From the NCBI RefSeq assembly GCF_900302445.1, contig NZ_ONZF01000002.1:124001-188000 (forward strand): a stretch of 64,000 nucleotides of DNA, given 5' to 3'. The notes beneath the pieces were generated by a model. The model ran no database searches. It worked only from the letters and a program-made list of their open reading frames with translations, and had not been told where the DNA came from. This document shows positions 17,235 through 26,394 of the stretch, one piece after another (position 1 is the first letter of the stretch; every line of letters begins with the position of its first letter). The stretch comes from Palleronia abyssalis. GTDB lineage: Bacteria; Pseudomonadota; Alphaproteobacteria; Rhodobacterales; Rhodobacteraceae. The translations under genes were made by a program, and so were the position numbers.

Positions 17235-20200
17235 TCATTCGCGGACCGACACGCATTTCAGTCCCCCGGTCGTCTCGTCCTTGGCCCAGGCTTCCGACCG
17301 GATCAGGCCCTTGGCATCGCCGAACCGGCGCCCGGAGAGCAACGCGCCCTGCGGAGGCATCGGGCCAGTCGGGGTGAGGCGGGCGCGCAGGAAGCTCATG
17401 GGGTGGGCACGCAGGGTCATGCGCATGGCGACGTAATCCTCGACCACTTCCTCGCCCGCGGTCATCTGGGGCAGATGGGCGGCCGGTTCCATGCCCCCCT
17501 CGCCGTCCATATCCCCGGCGAACAGCGGCAGCGGCTTCGGCCCGGAAATCCCCTTGGCCGCCCAGATCGCATCGCGCCGGGACAGCCCGAGGGAGGCGAA
17601 GGCATCCCCTTCGGCCAGAAGGCGCAGAGTTCGCGGGCTGACACCGGCGCGCCGCCAGACGTCGCGGACTTCGGGATAGCCGTTGCCACGGGCGGCGGCG
17701 ATCCAGTTCCCCTCTTCCTCGGACAGGGCCTTGATCTGGCGAAAGCCCAGGCGCAGGGCCAGACTGCCGCGGCCGTCAGGCTCCATCACGTTGTCCCAGT
17801 AGCTTGCGTTGATGCAGATCGGCCGTACCTCGACCCCGTGTTCGCGGGCGTCGCGCACGATCTGGGCGGGGGCGTAGAACCCCATGGGCTGTGCGTTCAG
17901 AAGCGCGCAGGCGAAGATGCCGGGATGGTGGCGCTTGATCCACGCGCTGGCATAGACCAGCAGCGCGAAACTGGCGGCGTGGCTTTCGGGAAAGCCATAG
18001 CTGCCGAACCCCTCGATCTGGGCAAAGCAGCGTTCGGCGAACTCGGCATCGTATCCATTCTCGCGCATACCGCGCAGGAAGCGGGTGCGGAATTCGCTGA
18101 CATTGCCATGCTTCTTGAAGGTTGCCAGCGCGCGGCGCAGGCGGTCGGCCTCGTCGGGGGTGAAGTTCGCCCCGATGATCGCGATCTGCATCGCCTGTTC
18201 CTGAAACAGCGGCACGCCCAGCGTCTTGCCCAGCACCCGCCCCAGCGCGTCCGAGGGGAACGTCACAGCCTCCTTCCCCTCGCGGCGGCGCAGATAGGGA
18301 TGCAGCATGTCGCCCTGAATGGGGCCAGGGCGAATGATCGCGACCTCGATCACCAGGTCATAGAAGGTTTTCGGCTTCATCCGCGGCAGAAAGTTCATCT
18401 GCGCGCGGCTTTCCACCTGGAAGACGCCCAGACTGTCGGCCCTCGACAGCATCGCATAGGTCTGGGGGTCCTCGGGCGGCAGGGTGGCCAGCGAATAGTC
18501 GATGCGGTGGTGCTGTTCGATCAAGGTGAAGGCCTTGCGCAGGCAAGTCAGCATGCCCAGCGCCAGCACGTCCACCTTCAGGATCCCCAGACTGTCGATG
18601 TCGTCCTTGTCCCAGCAGATGACGGTCCGGTCGTCCATCGCCGCGTTCTCGACCGGGACCAGCTCGTCCAGGCGGCCTTCGGTAATGACGAAGCCGCCGA
18701 CATGCTGGCTCAGGTGGCGGGGGAAGCCGATGATCTGGAAGATCAGGTCCATGGTCTGCGCCAGCCGCCGGTCCGTGGGGTCGAGGCCAATTTCGGCCAT
18801 GCGATGCGCCTCCAGCCCGTTGACCCCGAAGAACCCCCAAAGCTGCGAGGACAAGGCCGCCAGCGTATCGTCCGAAAGGCCCATGGCCTTGCCGACCTCG
18901 CGAATGGCGCGCTTGCCGCGATAGTGGATCACCGTGGCGCATAGCCCTGCGCGGTGCCGGCCGTAGCGTTCATAGATGTGCTGGATCACCTCCTCGCGGC
19001 GCTCATGCTCGAAATCAACGTCGATATCGGGGGGCTCGTCCCGGGCCTCGGACACGAAGCGTTCGAAGACCATCGTCCCGATCTCTGGGCTGACCGAAGT
19101 AACGCCAAGACAGTAGCACACGACCGAATTTGCGGCCGACCCGCGCCCTTGGCACAGGATGCCGCGCGACCGGGCGAAGGCGACGATGTCGTTGACCGTC
19201 AGGAAATAGGGCGCGTAGCCCAGCTTGCCGATCAACGTCAGCTCGTGCGCCAGTAGCCGCATCACATGATCCGGCGCGCCCGAGGGATAGCGCCACTCCA
19301 ACCCCTCATGCGCCAGCCGGTGCAGGCGTTGATCGGCACTTTCGGTCTCGGTCGCCTCGGACGGGTATTCGTAGCTGAGCTCGCTGAGGCAGAAAGTGCA
19401 GCGCACGGCGACCTGCGCCGCCGTGTCGATGGCAGACGGAACCTCTTCGAAGATCCTGCGCAGTTCCGACGGACTACGCAGGCGCTGTTCGGCATTGGCC
19501 AGCGCCGCCCGACCCAGGTCGTCGACCCGGGTGCCGGTGCGGATCGCGGTCATCACGTCGGCCAGACGGCGGCGGCTACCATGGTGCATCATCGGCCGCG
19601 CCGAGGCGAGGGGCGGGATCCCCATCTCCCCCGCCAATCGCGCAAGGGTCTGGAAGCGCACGGTGTCCTGCCCGTCATAGCGGGGCGACAACACTAGGCT
19701 GCACTGTCCGGGGAAACGCGCGATCAGCTGCCACGCCTGCCCCTTCCAGTCCGAAGGGCCGCCGGGATGGACCAAAAGCTCGGCCCCCTCGCCCCATTCC
19801 AGAAGGTCGTCCAGCCGGATCAGGCACGATCCCTTCTGCACCCGCGTCCGCCCTTCGGTCAGAAGGCGGCACAACCGCCCCCACGCGGTCCGGTCGCGGG
19901 GCAGCCACGTGACCTGAAACCCCTGATCGGTGACGATCCGCGCCCCGGGGATTAGGCGCGGCACCGTGGTCACATCAAGGCTGGGGGGCTTTGGGATATG
20001 ATCGGGGCGGGGCGGGCCGATAGGCTCCTGCGCGTCGCGCCACGCGATCTGACGGCGCAGCTCTTTCGCCTGGGTATAGCCGCGCACGATCCCGGCGACC
20101 GAGTTCTCGTCGGCCACGGCCAACGCGCCGATGCCTAGAAGACCGGCGCGATCCACGTATTCCTCGGGGTGCGAGGCGCCCGTCAGGAAGGTGAAATTTG

Positions 20201-20240
20201 ACGTGACCGACAGTTCGGCAAAAGGGGCATGAGTCGACAT
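17235..20240 (-). CDS. dnaE2: Error-prone DNA polymerase DnaE2 (ImuC), C-terminally short
   Basis: A C-family polymerase used in SOS mutagenesis together with ImuA/ImuB. The 1001-residue protein has the DnaE2-type PHP start (SVTSNFTFLTGASHPEEYVDRA), the catalytic acidic motif PPDIDVDFEHERREEVI, QGRGSAANSVVCYCLG, and the helix-hairpin-helix region with GSYGFPESHAASFALLVYASAW. After the RAHPMSFLR segment the expected C-terminal OB-fold is missing; the protein ends in an unrelated-looking stretch of about 40 residues. No imuA or imuB is adjacent. A LexA box and a possible start-codon hairpin lie at its 5' end. Confidence 0.93.
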   Translation of the reverse strand: MSTHAPFAELSVTSNFTFLTGASHPEEYVDRAGLLGIGALAVADENSVAGIVRGYTQAKELRRQIAWRDAQEPIGPPRPDHIPKPPSLDVTTVPRLIPGARIVTDQGFQVTWLPRDRTAWGRLCRLLTEGRTRVQKGSCLIRLDDLLEWGEGAELLVHPGGPSDWKGQAWQLIARFPGQCSLVLSPRYDGQDTVRFQTLARLAGEMGIPPLASARPMMHHGSRRRLADVMTAIRTGTRVDDLGRAALANAEQRLRSPSELRRIFEEVPSAIDTAAQVAVRCTFCLSELSYEYPSEATETESADQRLHRLAHEGLEWRYPSGAPDHVMRLLAHELTLIGKLGYAPYFLTVNDIVAFARSRGILCQGRGSAANSVVCYCLGVTSVSPEIGTMVFERFVSEARDEPPDIDVDFEHERREEVIQHIYERYGRHRAGLCATVIHYRGKRAIREVGKAMGLSDDTLAALSSQLWGFFGVNGLEAHRMAEIGLDPTDRRLAQTMDLIFQIIGFPRHLSQHVGGFVITEGRLDELVPVENAAMDDRTVICWDKDDIDSLGILKVDVLALGMLTCLRKAFTLIEQHHRIDYSLATLPPEDPQTYAMLSRADSLGVFQVESRAQMNFLPRMKPKTFYDLVIEVAIIRPGPIQGDMLHPYLRRREGKEAVTFPSDALGRVLGKTLGVPLFQEQAMQIAIIGANFTPDEADRLRRALATFKKHGNVSEFRTRFLRGMRENGYDAEFAERCFAQIEGFGSYGFPESHAASFALLVYASAWIKRHHPGIFACALLNAQPMGFYAPAQIVRDAREHGVEVRPICINASYWDNVMEPDGRGSLALRLGFRQIKALSEEEGNWIAAARGNGYPEVRDVWRRAGVSPRTLRLLAEGDAFASLGLSRRDAIWAAKGISGPKPLPLFAGDMDGEGGMEPAAHLPQMTAGEEVVEDYVAMRMTLRAHPMSFLRARLTPTGPMPPQGALLSGRRFGDAKGLIRSEAWAKDETTGGLKCVSVRE

Positions 20241-20246
20241 GCCCCT
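20223..20246 (-). promoter_or_regulatory. Perfect inverted repeat enclosing the dnaE2 start codon
   Basis: On the minus strand AGGGGCATG and CATGCCCCT form a perfect 9-bp stem with a 6-base loop. The initiation ATG lies in the left arm. If present in the mRNA it would bury both the GGGG ribosome-binding candidate and the start codon. Alternatively, the -10-like CATAAT six bases upstream of the ATG suggests a leaderless transcript beginning at the ATG itself. Confidence 0.6.
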
Positions 20247-20251
20247 ATTAT

Positions 20252-20266
20252 GTTCTCATTTCGTTC
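20252..20266. promoter_or_regulatory. LexA (SOS) box of dnaE2
   Basis: A perfect GTTC-N7-GTTC (GAAC-N7-GAAC on the coding strand), the LexA recognition sequence known from Rhodobacter and other alphaproteobacteria. It ends 12 bases upstream of the dnaE2 ATG and touches a -10-like CATAAT (20247-20252), so bound LexA would cover the promoter. Confidence 0.88.
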
Positions 20267-20310
20267 TTACTTGGAGTCCCGCTTTGTCGCACAAGCAGGA
20301 CGACCTCGGG

Positions 20311-20778
20311 TCACTCGACCGGGCAGCCCTCTCCGGTGATGCACTCCACCACCGTAGCGATCTGCTGCGAGGACGGGTCGGTGAACACCCATTGCGGGCA
20401 GGCATTCACGTCCAGAACCACGTCGTCACCATCCTGACGCAGGAAGGCCAGTGTTGGCACCCCGGGGGTGATCGAACCGCAGACATTCGTAATGCATTCG
20501 ACCTGAAGAACGACCTGATCCTTGGTCGGATCGTCGAACCCCTCCAACGTCAAGGCATCGCCTTCGAACACGGCAGGGATGGAGGTTTGCCTGCCTTGGG
20601 TCCCATCCGCGGGCAGCGAAACCTCATCATAAGTAAACGTGCCCAGCACGATGCGATACCGTTCGTCCGACTGGACGGCTTCGCGGGTGGATTGCGCCAC
20701 CGACGGGGCAAGGCAGGACAGGGCGAACGCGGGCTGCGCGCAGACCAGGGACAGAAGAAGGGCCGTGCGGAACATCAA
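20311..20778 (-). CDS. Hypothetical secreted cysteine-containing protein
   Basis: A 155-residue protein with a signal peptide ([19 protein letters not shown]). The mature part holds six cysteines (in [22 protein letters not shown] and [12 protein letters not shown]), including two similar VECIT-x2-xC/xxC segments, which suggests disulfides in the periplasm. Its start overlaps the rppH stop by 4 bp, so it is the last gene of the rsfS-to-rppH run. I do not recognise a characterised family. Confidence 0.75.
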   Translation of the reverse strand: MMFRTALLLSLVCAQPAFALSCLAPSVAQSTREAVQSDERYRIVLGTFTYDEVSLPADGTQGRQTSIPAVFEGDALTLEGFDDPTKDQVVLQVECITNVCGSITPGVPTLAFLRQDGDDVVLDVNACPQWVFTDPSSQQIATVVECITGEGCPVE

Positions 20779-21257
20779 AGCTTATCCTCGAACTCGGAAA
20801 AGATGCGATCGTAGACGTCGCGCTTGAACGGAACGATCTGCTCGACCAACTCGGAGGGCTGCATCCAGGTCCACGCGCTGAACTCGGCATGGTCGGTATG
20901 GATGTCGATATCCGCATCCCGCCCGCGGAAACGGCATAGCAGCCATTTCTGCTTCTGCCCCCGATACTTCCCCTTCCAGATCCGCCCCAGCAGCTCGTCC
21001 GGAAGGTCGTAATAGACCCAATCCGACACCTCCGCCTCGACCTCTACCTTGTCGCGGGAGACGCCGGTTTCCTCTTCCAGTTCGCGCAGGGCCGCATCGC
21101 GGGGGCTTTCGCCCGCGTCGATCCCGCCCTGAGGCATTTGCCAGGCGCCCTGATCATGGTCGATCCGGCGCCCGGCGAAGATGTGCCCATCGGCATTCAC
21201 CAATACCACCCCCGCGCAGGGACGATAGGGCAGATCCTCGCGCGTGGGGCGGCTCAT
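20775..21257 (-). CDS. rppH: RNA pyrophosphohydrolase (Nudix)
   Basis: Removes pyrophosphate from the 5' triphosphate of mRNAs to start decay. The 160-residue sequence has the N-terminal [13 protein letters not shown], the WQMPQGGID lead-in, a complete Nudix box ([23 protein letters not shown]) and the KWLLCRF strand characteristic of RppH/NudH. It overlaps the end of ctpA by 4 bp and the following secreted-protein gene by 4 bp. Confidence 0.95.
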   Translation of the reverse strand: MSRPTREDLPYRPCAGVVLVNADGHIFAGRRIDHDQGAWQMPQGGIDAGESPRDAALRELEEETGVSRDKVEVEAEVSDWVYYDLPDELLGRIWKGKYRGQKQKWLLCRFRGRDADIDIHTDHAEFSAWTWMQPSELVEQIVPFKRDVYDRIFSEFEDKL

Positions 21258-22600
21258 TGCCGGGGGCCCAGGGCCATCAGACCCTTCAGGATGTCGATGG
21301 CATAGGCCAGCTGGTAATCCTCGTCCCGCAACTGGGCGGCCTGCTCGGCAGCTTCCTGTTCCTGAAGAATGATCTCCTGCTCGTCCTCGCTCAACGAGTC
21401 GTTCTCGAGCGAGCCGCGCAGATCGGCTTCGGTCCGGCTGAACCGTGCTGCCGCGCCGTCATCCTCGTCCTCGATCTCGGCTTCAGGGTCGCGGATCGGC
21501 TGCTGCACCACGATGTCGGGCGATACGCCCAGCGCTTGGATGGACCGGCCCGACGGCGTGTAATAGCGCGCCGTGGTCAGGCGCATCGCACCTTCGCCCC
21601 GCAGCGGCATGACCGTCTGGACCGAGCCCTTGCCGAACGACTTGGTGCCGACGACGATGGCCCGCCGGTGATCCTGAAGCGCACCCGCCACGATCTCGGA
21701 CGCCGAGGCCGAGCCGCCATTAATCAGAACGACCATGGGCTTGCCCTCGGCCAAGTCCCCTTCGGTCGCGTTCACGCGGTCGCTGTCTTCCTGCTCGCGC
21801 CCGCGGGTCGACACGATCTCGCCCTCCTCGAGGAAGGCATCGCTGACGCGGATCGCCTGGGTCAGAAGTCCGCCGGGGTTGTTGCGCATGTCCAGGACGA
21901 AGCCGTTCACCTCGTCCATGCCGCCGGCCTCCTCGACCAGCTCGTTCAACGTCTCTTCCAGCTTGGGATAGGTCTGATCGCTGAAGGTGATGACCCGCAA
22001 GACGACCGTGTCCCCTTCCAGGCGGCCACGCACGGCGGTCAGCTCGATCGTATCGCGGATGATCGACACGTCGAAGGGCTCGTCCCGGCCTTCACGAACC
22101 ACTGTGATCACGATCTCGGACCCGACGGGGCCGCGCATCAGCTCGACCGCGTCGTCCAACGTCAGGCCCAAGACGCTTTCGCCATCCACATGGGTGATGA
22201 AATCACCGGCTTCCATGCCCGCCTCGAAGGCCGGGGTGCCGTCCATGGGACTGACGACCTTCACAAAGCCTTCTTCCTGCGTCACCTCGATCCCGAGGCC
22301 GCCGAACTCACCGCGTGTTTGGGTCCGCATCCGGTCGGCATCGTCGGGGGATAGGTAGGACGAATGCGGATCGAGCGAGGTCAGCATCCCGTCGATGGCG
22401 GCCTCGATCAACTCTTTCTCGGAGACTTCCTCGACGTATTGAACACGGATCCGCTCGAAAATGTCGCCGAACAGGTCGAGCTGTTCGTAGACGCTGGAAT
22501 TGTCGGAATTCTCCTGGGCGATCAGGGGCCCGGCGACCTGCGTCGTCAGGAGAACGCCTGCCACGGTTCCGCCAATGGCGGCCATCGCGAATTTCTTCAT
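21254..22600 (-). CDS. ctpA: C-terminal processing peptidase CtpA (S41)
   Basis: A periplasmic serine protease (448 residues) that trims proteins from the C-terminus and is often tied to cell-wall hydrolase control. A signal sequence ([28 protein letters not shown]) is followed by a PDZ domain (about 85-165, with [12 protein letters not shown]) and the S41 core. The catalytic serine is in [15 protein letters not shown] and the lysine in [11 protein letters not shown]. An acidic region near 380 ([12 protein letters not shown]) follows. It sits 7 bases after envC, matching the known co-occurrence of EnvC-type activators with Ctp proteases. Confidence 0.95.
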   Translation of the reverse strand: MKKFAMAAIGGTVAGVLLTTQVAGPLIAQENSDNSSVYEQLDLFGDIFERIRVQYVEEVSEKELIEAAIDGMLTSLDPHSSYLSPDDADRMRTQTRGEFGGLGIEVTQEEGFVKVVSPMDGTPAFEAGMEAGDFITHVDGESVLGLTLDDAVELMRGPVGSEIVITVVREGRDEPFDVSIIRDTIELTAVRGRLEGDTVVLRVITFSDQTYPKLEETLNELVEEAGGMDEVNGFVLDMRNNPGGLLTQAIRVSDAFLEEGEIVSTRGREQEDSDRVNATEGDLAEGKPMVVLINGGSASASEIVAGALQDHRRAIVVGTKSFGKGSVQTVMPLRGEGAMRLTTARYYTPSGRSIQALGVSPDIVVQQPIRDPEAEIEDEDDGAAARFSRTEADLRGSLENDSLSEDEQEIILQEQEAAEQAAQLRDEDYQLAYAIDILKGLMALGPRQ

Positions 22601-22607
22601 CTCTGCC

Positions 22608-23726
22608 TCATCCTTGATCGCGTGCGAACCAGTCGGCCGGGTCTTGAGGCTGACTGTCCTGCCGCACTTCTATATATAACCTTTGGCTCTCGACCGCCTC
22701 GCCTTCGCGCTGGAAGCCCGCCATCCCGGCCTCGTCGAGGCCGCCCATCACACCGATCGGGGCCCCGGCCGGAAGCACTTCACCCGTGGCACCATAGACT
22801 TTGCCCATCCCGGCGAAAACCATCAGATATCCCGCTTCGGGCTCGAGGATCATCACATTCCTGTAGTTCAGCAGCGGACCGCGGTAGCGGATCGTCGCAG
22901 GCCAGGGGGTCGTCACCAGCGCGCCGGGGGCCGTGGCCAGAACCCAACCGGGGCGCGCGACCCCCGCAGCGTCGGCCTCTTCGAACCCGCGGACCACCCG
23001 CCCCGAGGCGGGAAGGCCAAGCTGACCCCGCGCGGTCGCGAAATCCGGCATCCGCGCGCTTTGCTCATCCGGCGGCAGCGCGGACAGGCTGTCGGCGAAA
23101 TCGGTCAGGGTCTGCGTGTTCGCGGCCAGCCTTTGCATCGTCTCGTCGTCTTCGGTGATCCGGCGCGGTAGACCTGCGCGCGCCTCGATCGCCGAGGCCA
23201 GGCGCGCGCGGGCATCTTGCCATGCGGCCAGCCCATCCTCGAGGTCCGTCAGCGCCGCGTTCTGAAGCGACCGTAGCATCGTCACCTCGCGCAGGTCGGC
23301 GCGTAGCGCCTCGACCTCGCCCATCAATGCGGGGGTGACATCGCTCATCAGCATACCGGCCCGGGCCGTCGCGGTTGGACCCGACGGATGGAGGAGCATC
23401 GTTGCCTCGGGCGCCCGCTCCATCGCCATGAGGGCGGTCAGAACGGCCTCGAACCGGGCGCTTTCGGCCCCCAGCCGGTTCGCCACTCGGTCCTCGCGCA
23501 CCTTCGCCGCACGCAAACCGTCGCGCATGGCGCTCAGGCCATCCTCATAGGCACGGATCACCCGGGTCAGGGCGTCGATCCGGTCGTATCCTTCCGTCGC
23601 AGCGTCCAGATCCGCAGCCGCCGCATTCAACTGCGCAGCTGCCGCGCGGGTCAGCGCCTCGGGATCGGGCTGGGCCGAAAGCGGTGCCGCCAGAAGCAGG
23701 AACAGAAGAACGGCGCGGATCGTCAT
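22608..23726 (-). CDS. EnvC-like murein hydrolase activator (degenerate M23)
   Basis: A periplasmic protein of 372 residues with a signal peptide (MTIRAVLLFLLLAAPLSA), a long coiled coil (about 20-230), and a C-terminal LytM-like domain ending in LYIEVRQ. The zinc-binding histidines of active M23 peptidases are not seen in that domain, so it should activate amidases rather than cleave peptidoglycan itself, as EnvC does. It overlaps gpmI by 4 bp and is followed by ctpA. Confidence 0.88.
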   Translation of the reverse strand: MTIRAVLLFLLLAAPLSAQPDPEALTRAAAAQLNAAAADLDAATEGYDRIDALTRVIRAYEDGLSAMRDGLRAAKVREDRVANRLGAESARFEAVLTALMAMERAPEATMLLHPSGPTATARAGMLMSDVTPALMGEVEALRADLREVTMLRSLQNAALTDLEDGLAAWQDARARLASAIEARAGLPRRITEDDETMQRLAANTQTLTDFADSLSALPPDEQSARMPDFATARGQLGLPASGRVVRGFEEADAAGVARPGWVLATAPGALVTTPWPATIRYRGPLLNYRNVMILEPEAGYLMVFAGMGKVYGATGEVLPAGAPIGVMGGLDEAGMAGFQREGEAVESQRLYIEVRQDSQPQDPADWFARDQG

Positions 23727-25246
23727 CTTCGGATCAGGCTCTCTCCGGTCATTTCATCGGGCTGCGGCAAGCCCATCAATTCCAGCAATGTCGGCGCCAG
23801 GTCGGCCAGACGCCCATCGGCCAGCTCCGCGCCGTCCGGACCGCCGACCAGGATGCAAGGCACCAGGTTCAGCGTATGCGCGGTGTGGGGCCCGCCGGTT
23901 TCGGGGTCGACCATCGTTTCGCAATTGCCGTGGTCCGCGGTCACGATCATCGCACCACTCTGACGCTGCAACGCCTCCAAGACCCGGCCCAAGCCATTGT
24001 CCACGGCTTCGCAGGCCGCCTTGGCGGCGTCCAGATCACCGGTATGACCGACCATGTCGGGGTTGGCATAGTTGCACACGATCAGGTCATAGCCTGCGTC
24101 GATGGCCTCGACAAAACGATCGGTCACTTCGTCCGCGCTCATCTCGGGCTGCATGTCGTAGGTGGCGACCTTGGGAGATTTGGGCATCGTGCGATCCTCG
24201 CCCTCCTCCGGGATCTCTTTCCCGCCATTGAGGAAGAACGTCACATGCGGATATTTCTCGGTCTCGGCAACGCGGAACTGCCGCAGACCGTGTTTCGCGA
24301 CCCATTCACCCAAGGTGTTCACCAGCTTGCGTTTGGGAAACACCGTTTTGAACCACTGGGTGTGATCGTCGCTGTATTCCACCATGCCCAGAAGGGCTGC
24401 AAATTGCGGGCGGGCGGTCACGTCGAACTCGGCAAACTCAGGCTGGCCGATCGCGCGCAGGATTTCGCGGGCCCGGTCGGCACGGAAATTCAGGCAGAAC
24501 ACACCGTCGCCGTCCTTCATTCCCGAATAGCCTTCGATGACCGTGGCGGCGACGAACTCGTCCGTCTTTCCGGCGTCATAGGACTGTCTGACGGCCGCGT
24601 TGGGGTCGCGGGCCACCGCCTCGCCATGGGCATCGACCATCGCGCGATAGGCGGTCTCGACCCGCTCCCACCGGGTGTCGCGGTCCATGGCATAATACCG
24701 TCCCGTGACGGTGCCTATGCTTACCCCGTCTGGCAGTTTCGCGGTCAGATCGGCGAGGAAATCCAAAGCGGATTGCGGGGCTACGTCGCGGCCGTCCGTG
24801 ATTGCATGGATCACGACGGGCACGTTCGCGTCCCGCATCGCCTTCGCGGCAGCCACCATGTGGTCCAGATGTCCGTGAACGCCCCCGTCCGAGACAACGC
24901 CCATCAGATGCGCGGTCCCGCCACTGCCCCCGAGGGTTCCGGCGAAGTCCTGAAGTGCAGGGTTCTGGAAGAACGATCCGTCCTCGATCGCCAGGTCGAT
25001 CTGGCCAAGATCCATGGCCACGACCCGCCCGGCGCCAATATTGGTATGCCCGACCTCGGAATTGCCCATCTGTCCTTTGGGCAAACCGACATCCGGCCCG
25101 AAGGTCGTCAGGTGCGAGGAGGGTCCGGCCGCACGGATGCGGTCGAAATTCGGGGTTTCGGCCAATGCCGGGGCGTTCGCGTCTGTCGTGTCCCGATCAC
25201 CCCACCCGTCGAGGATGCACAGAACGACAGGTTTCGGCGTGGTCAT
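23723..25246 (-). CDS. gpmI: 2,3-bisphosphoglycerate-independent phosphoglycerate mutase
   Basis: A manganese-dependent glycolytic/gluconeogenic enzyme (507 residues) interconverting 3- and 2-phosphoglycerate. The alkaline-phosphatase-like fold is evident in VVLCILDGWG at the N-terminus, the phosphoserine site in QMGNSEVGHTNIGAGR, and C-terminal metal ligands in NYANPDMVGHTGD and VTADHGNCE. The gene lies 61 bases after rlmH and overlaps envC, an arrangement common in Rhodobacterales. Confidence 0.97.
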   Translation of the reverse strand: MTTPKPVVLCILDGWGDRDTTDANAPALAETPNFDRIRAAGPSSHLTTFGPDVGLPKGQMGNSEVGHTNIGAGRVVAMDLGQIDLAIEDGSFFQNPALQDFAGTLGGSGGTAHLMGVVSDGGVHGHLDHMVAAAKAMRDANVPVVIHAITDGRDVAPQSALDFLADLTAKLPDGVSIGTVTGRYYAMDRDTRWERVETAYRAMVDAHGEAVARDPNAAVRQSYDAGKTDEFVAATVIEGYSGMKDGDGVFCLNFRADRAREILRAIGQPEFAEFDVTARPQFAALLGMVEYSDDHTQWFKTVFPKRKLVNTLGEWVAKHGLRQFRVAETEKYPHVTFFLNGGKEIPEEGEDRTMPKSPKVATYDMQPEMSADEVTDRFVEAIDAGYDLIVCNYANPDMVGHTGDLDAAKAACEAVDNGLGRVLEALQRQSGAMIVTADHGNCETMVDPETGGPHTAHTLNLVPCILVGGPDGAELADGRLADLAPTLLELMGLPQPDEMTGESLIRR

Positions 25247-25307
25247 GGTCCGGCCTCTTCGATGGTTCGCCCCCTAGTTAGCCGCGTAAGCGGCCAGCGC
25301 AAACCTT

Positions 25308-25778
25308 TCAGGCACGATGATAGGGACTTCCTGCCAATATCGACGCGGCACGGTAAAGTTGTTCGGTCAGCATGACCCGCGCCAGCATGTGCGGCCAGAC
25401 CATGCGGCCGAACCGAATCGACGCGTCGGCTTGGTCGCGCAGAGCGGGTGCAAGCCCGTCCGCCCCGCCGATGACGAAACACAGGTCGGGGCGCCCTTCG
25501 TCGCGCCAAGCCGCCAAAGTATCGGCGAAATCGGGAGACGTCATCTCGCGCCCGCGTTCGTCAAGCGTGACGAGGACAGCGCCGCCGGGCACGGATTTCA
25601 GAAGCACCTCGCCCTCGGCCTCGGGTCCCGAGACCTTGCGCGTTTCAACCTCGACCTCTTCGAGAGGGCCAAGAGACAGGGCGCGGCCCGTTCGGTTGAA
25701 CCGCGTCGTATAGTCGTCGATCAAAGCGCGCTCGGGGCCGGAACGAAGCCGGCCCACCGCGCAGATTCGCAGCCGCAC
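25308..25778 (-). CDS. rlmH: 23S rRNA (pseudouridine1915-N3)-methyltransferase RlmH
   Basis: A SPOUT methyltransferase (156 residues) that modifies helix 69 of 23S rRNA. It has the knotted C-terminal signature FVIGGADGLAPALRDQAD and the end MLTEQLYRAASILAGSPYHR. The start is a GTG (VRLRICAVGRLRSGPE) one base after the rsfS stop (TGACGTG); a longer reading frame inside rsfS is rejected. Coupling to rsfS places two ribosome-maturation genes together. Confidence 0.95.
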   Translation of the reverse strand: MRLRICAVGRLRSGPERALIDDYTTRFNRTGRALSLGPLEEVEVETRKVSGPEAEGEVLLKSVPGGAVLVTLDERGREMTSPDFADTLAAWRDEGRPDLCFVIGGADGLAPALRDQADASIRFGRMVWPHMLARVMLTEQLYRAASILAGSPYHRA

Positions 25779-25779
25779 G

Positions 25780-26148
25780 TCAGTAGCGGGCCGCTGCCTG
25801 TTCAGGCGAAAGCCACATCTTCTCGAGCTGGTAGAACTCGCGAACCTCGGGGCGGAACACGTGAACGATGACGTCACCGGTGTCGATCAGCACCCAATCG
25901 CCGCTGTCCTTGCCCTCGACCTTGGACAGAACGCCGTGATCCTGCTTCAGCCGGTCGGTCAGACGGTCGGCAATCGAGATGACCTGGCGGGTCGACCGGC
26001 CGGACGCCACGATCATGTAGTCGGCCATTTCGGACTTGCCCCGCAGATCGATCTGCACGACGTCTTCGGCCTTGTCGTCATCAAGGGATGTAAGAATTTC
26101 GGCCAGAAGCTGCTCGGCATCCAGCACAGTTTCGGATTGACCGCTCAT
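25780..26148 (-). CDS. rsfS: Ribosomal silencing factor RsfS
   Basis: Binds ribosomal protein L14 and blocks subunit joining under starvation. The 122-residue protein shows the family core VVQIDLRGKSEMADYMIVASGRSTRQV and the GDWVLIDTGDVIVHVFRPEVREFYQLEKMW segment. It is the first gene of the run rsfS-rlmH-gpmI-envC-ctpA-rppH. The 246 bases upstream (26149-26394) separate it from the divergent YihY gene and hold no gene that I can see. Confidence 0.95.
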   Translation of the reverse strand: MSGQSETVLDAEQLLAEILTSLDDDKAEDVVQIDLRGKSEMADYMIVASGRSTRQVISIADRLTDRLKQDHGVLSKVEGKDSGDWVLIDTGDVIVHVFRPEVREFYQLEKMWLSPEQAAARY

Positions 26149-26394
26149 ATGGCCAGACCGGGTCGCGGCGTCACCATGGGCCGCACTCTCAACAAGAGAC
26201 AGGACATTGTCCTCCTTCTCGATCGCGCCGAAGACCCCGGCGCAGGGACATCCCTATAGTAGCAATTCCGGCCCGCCTGTCCAACGGATATGCGACACCC
26301 TACCGCAGGCAGGACCGTTGCCATTGGATGACAGTCGGGGTGCGCCGACCCTATCTCATCTGCGCCAGCGGTGAACCGCGCTATAATCAGTGAC

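Noticed and set aside
26149-26394. EcfG or LexA site, or a small gene, between rsfS and the YihY gene
   Set aside because: No GGAAC/CGTT or GTTC pair with correct spacing, and no short frame with a ribosome-binding site and plausible protein.
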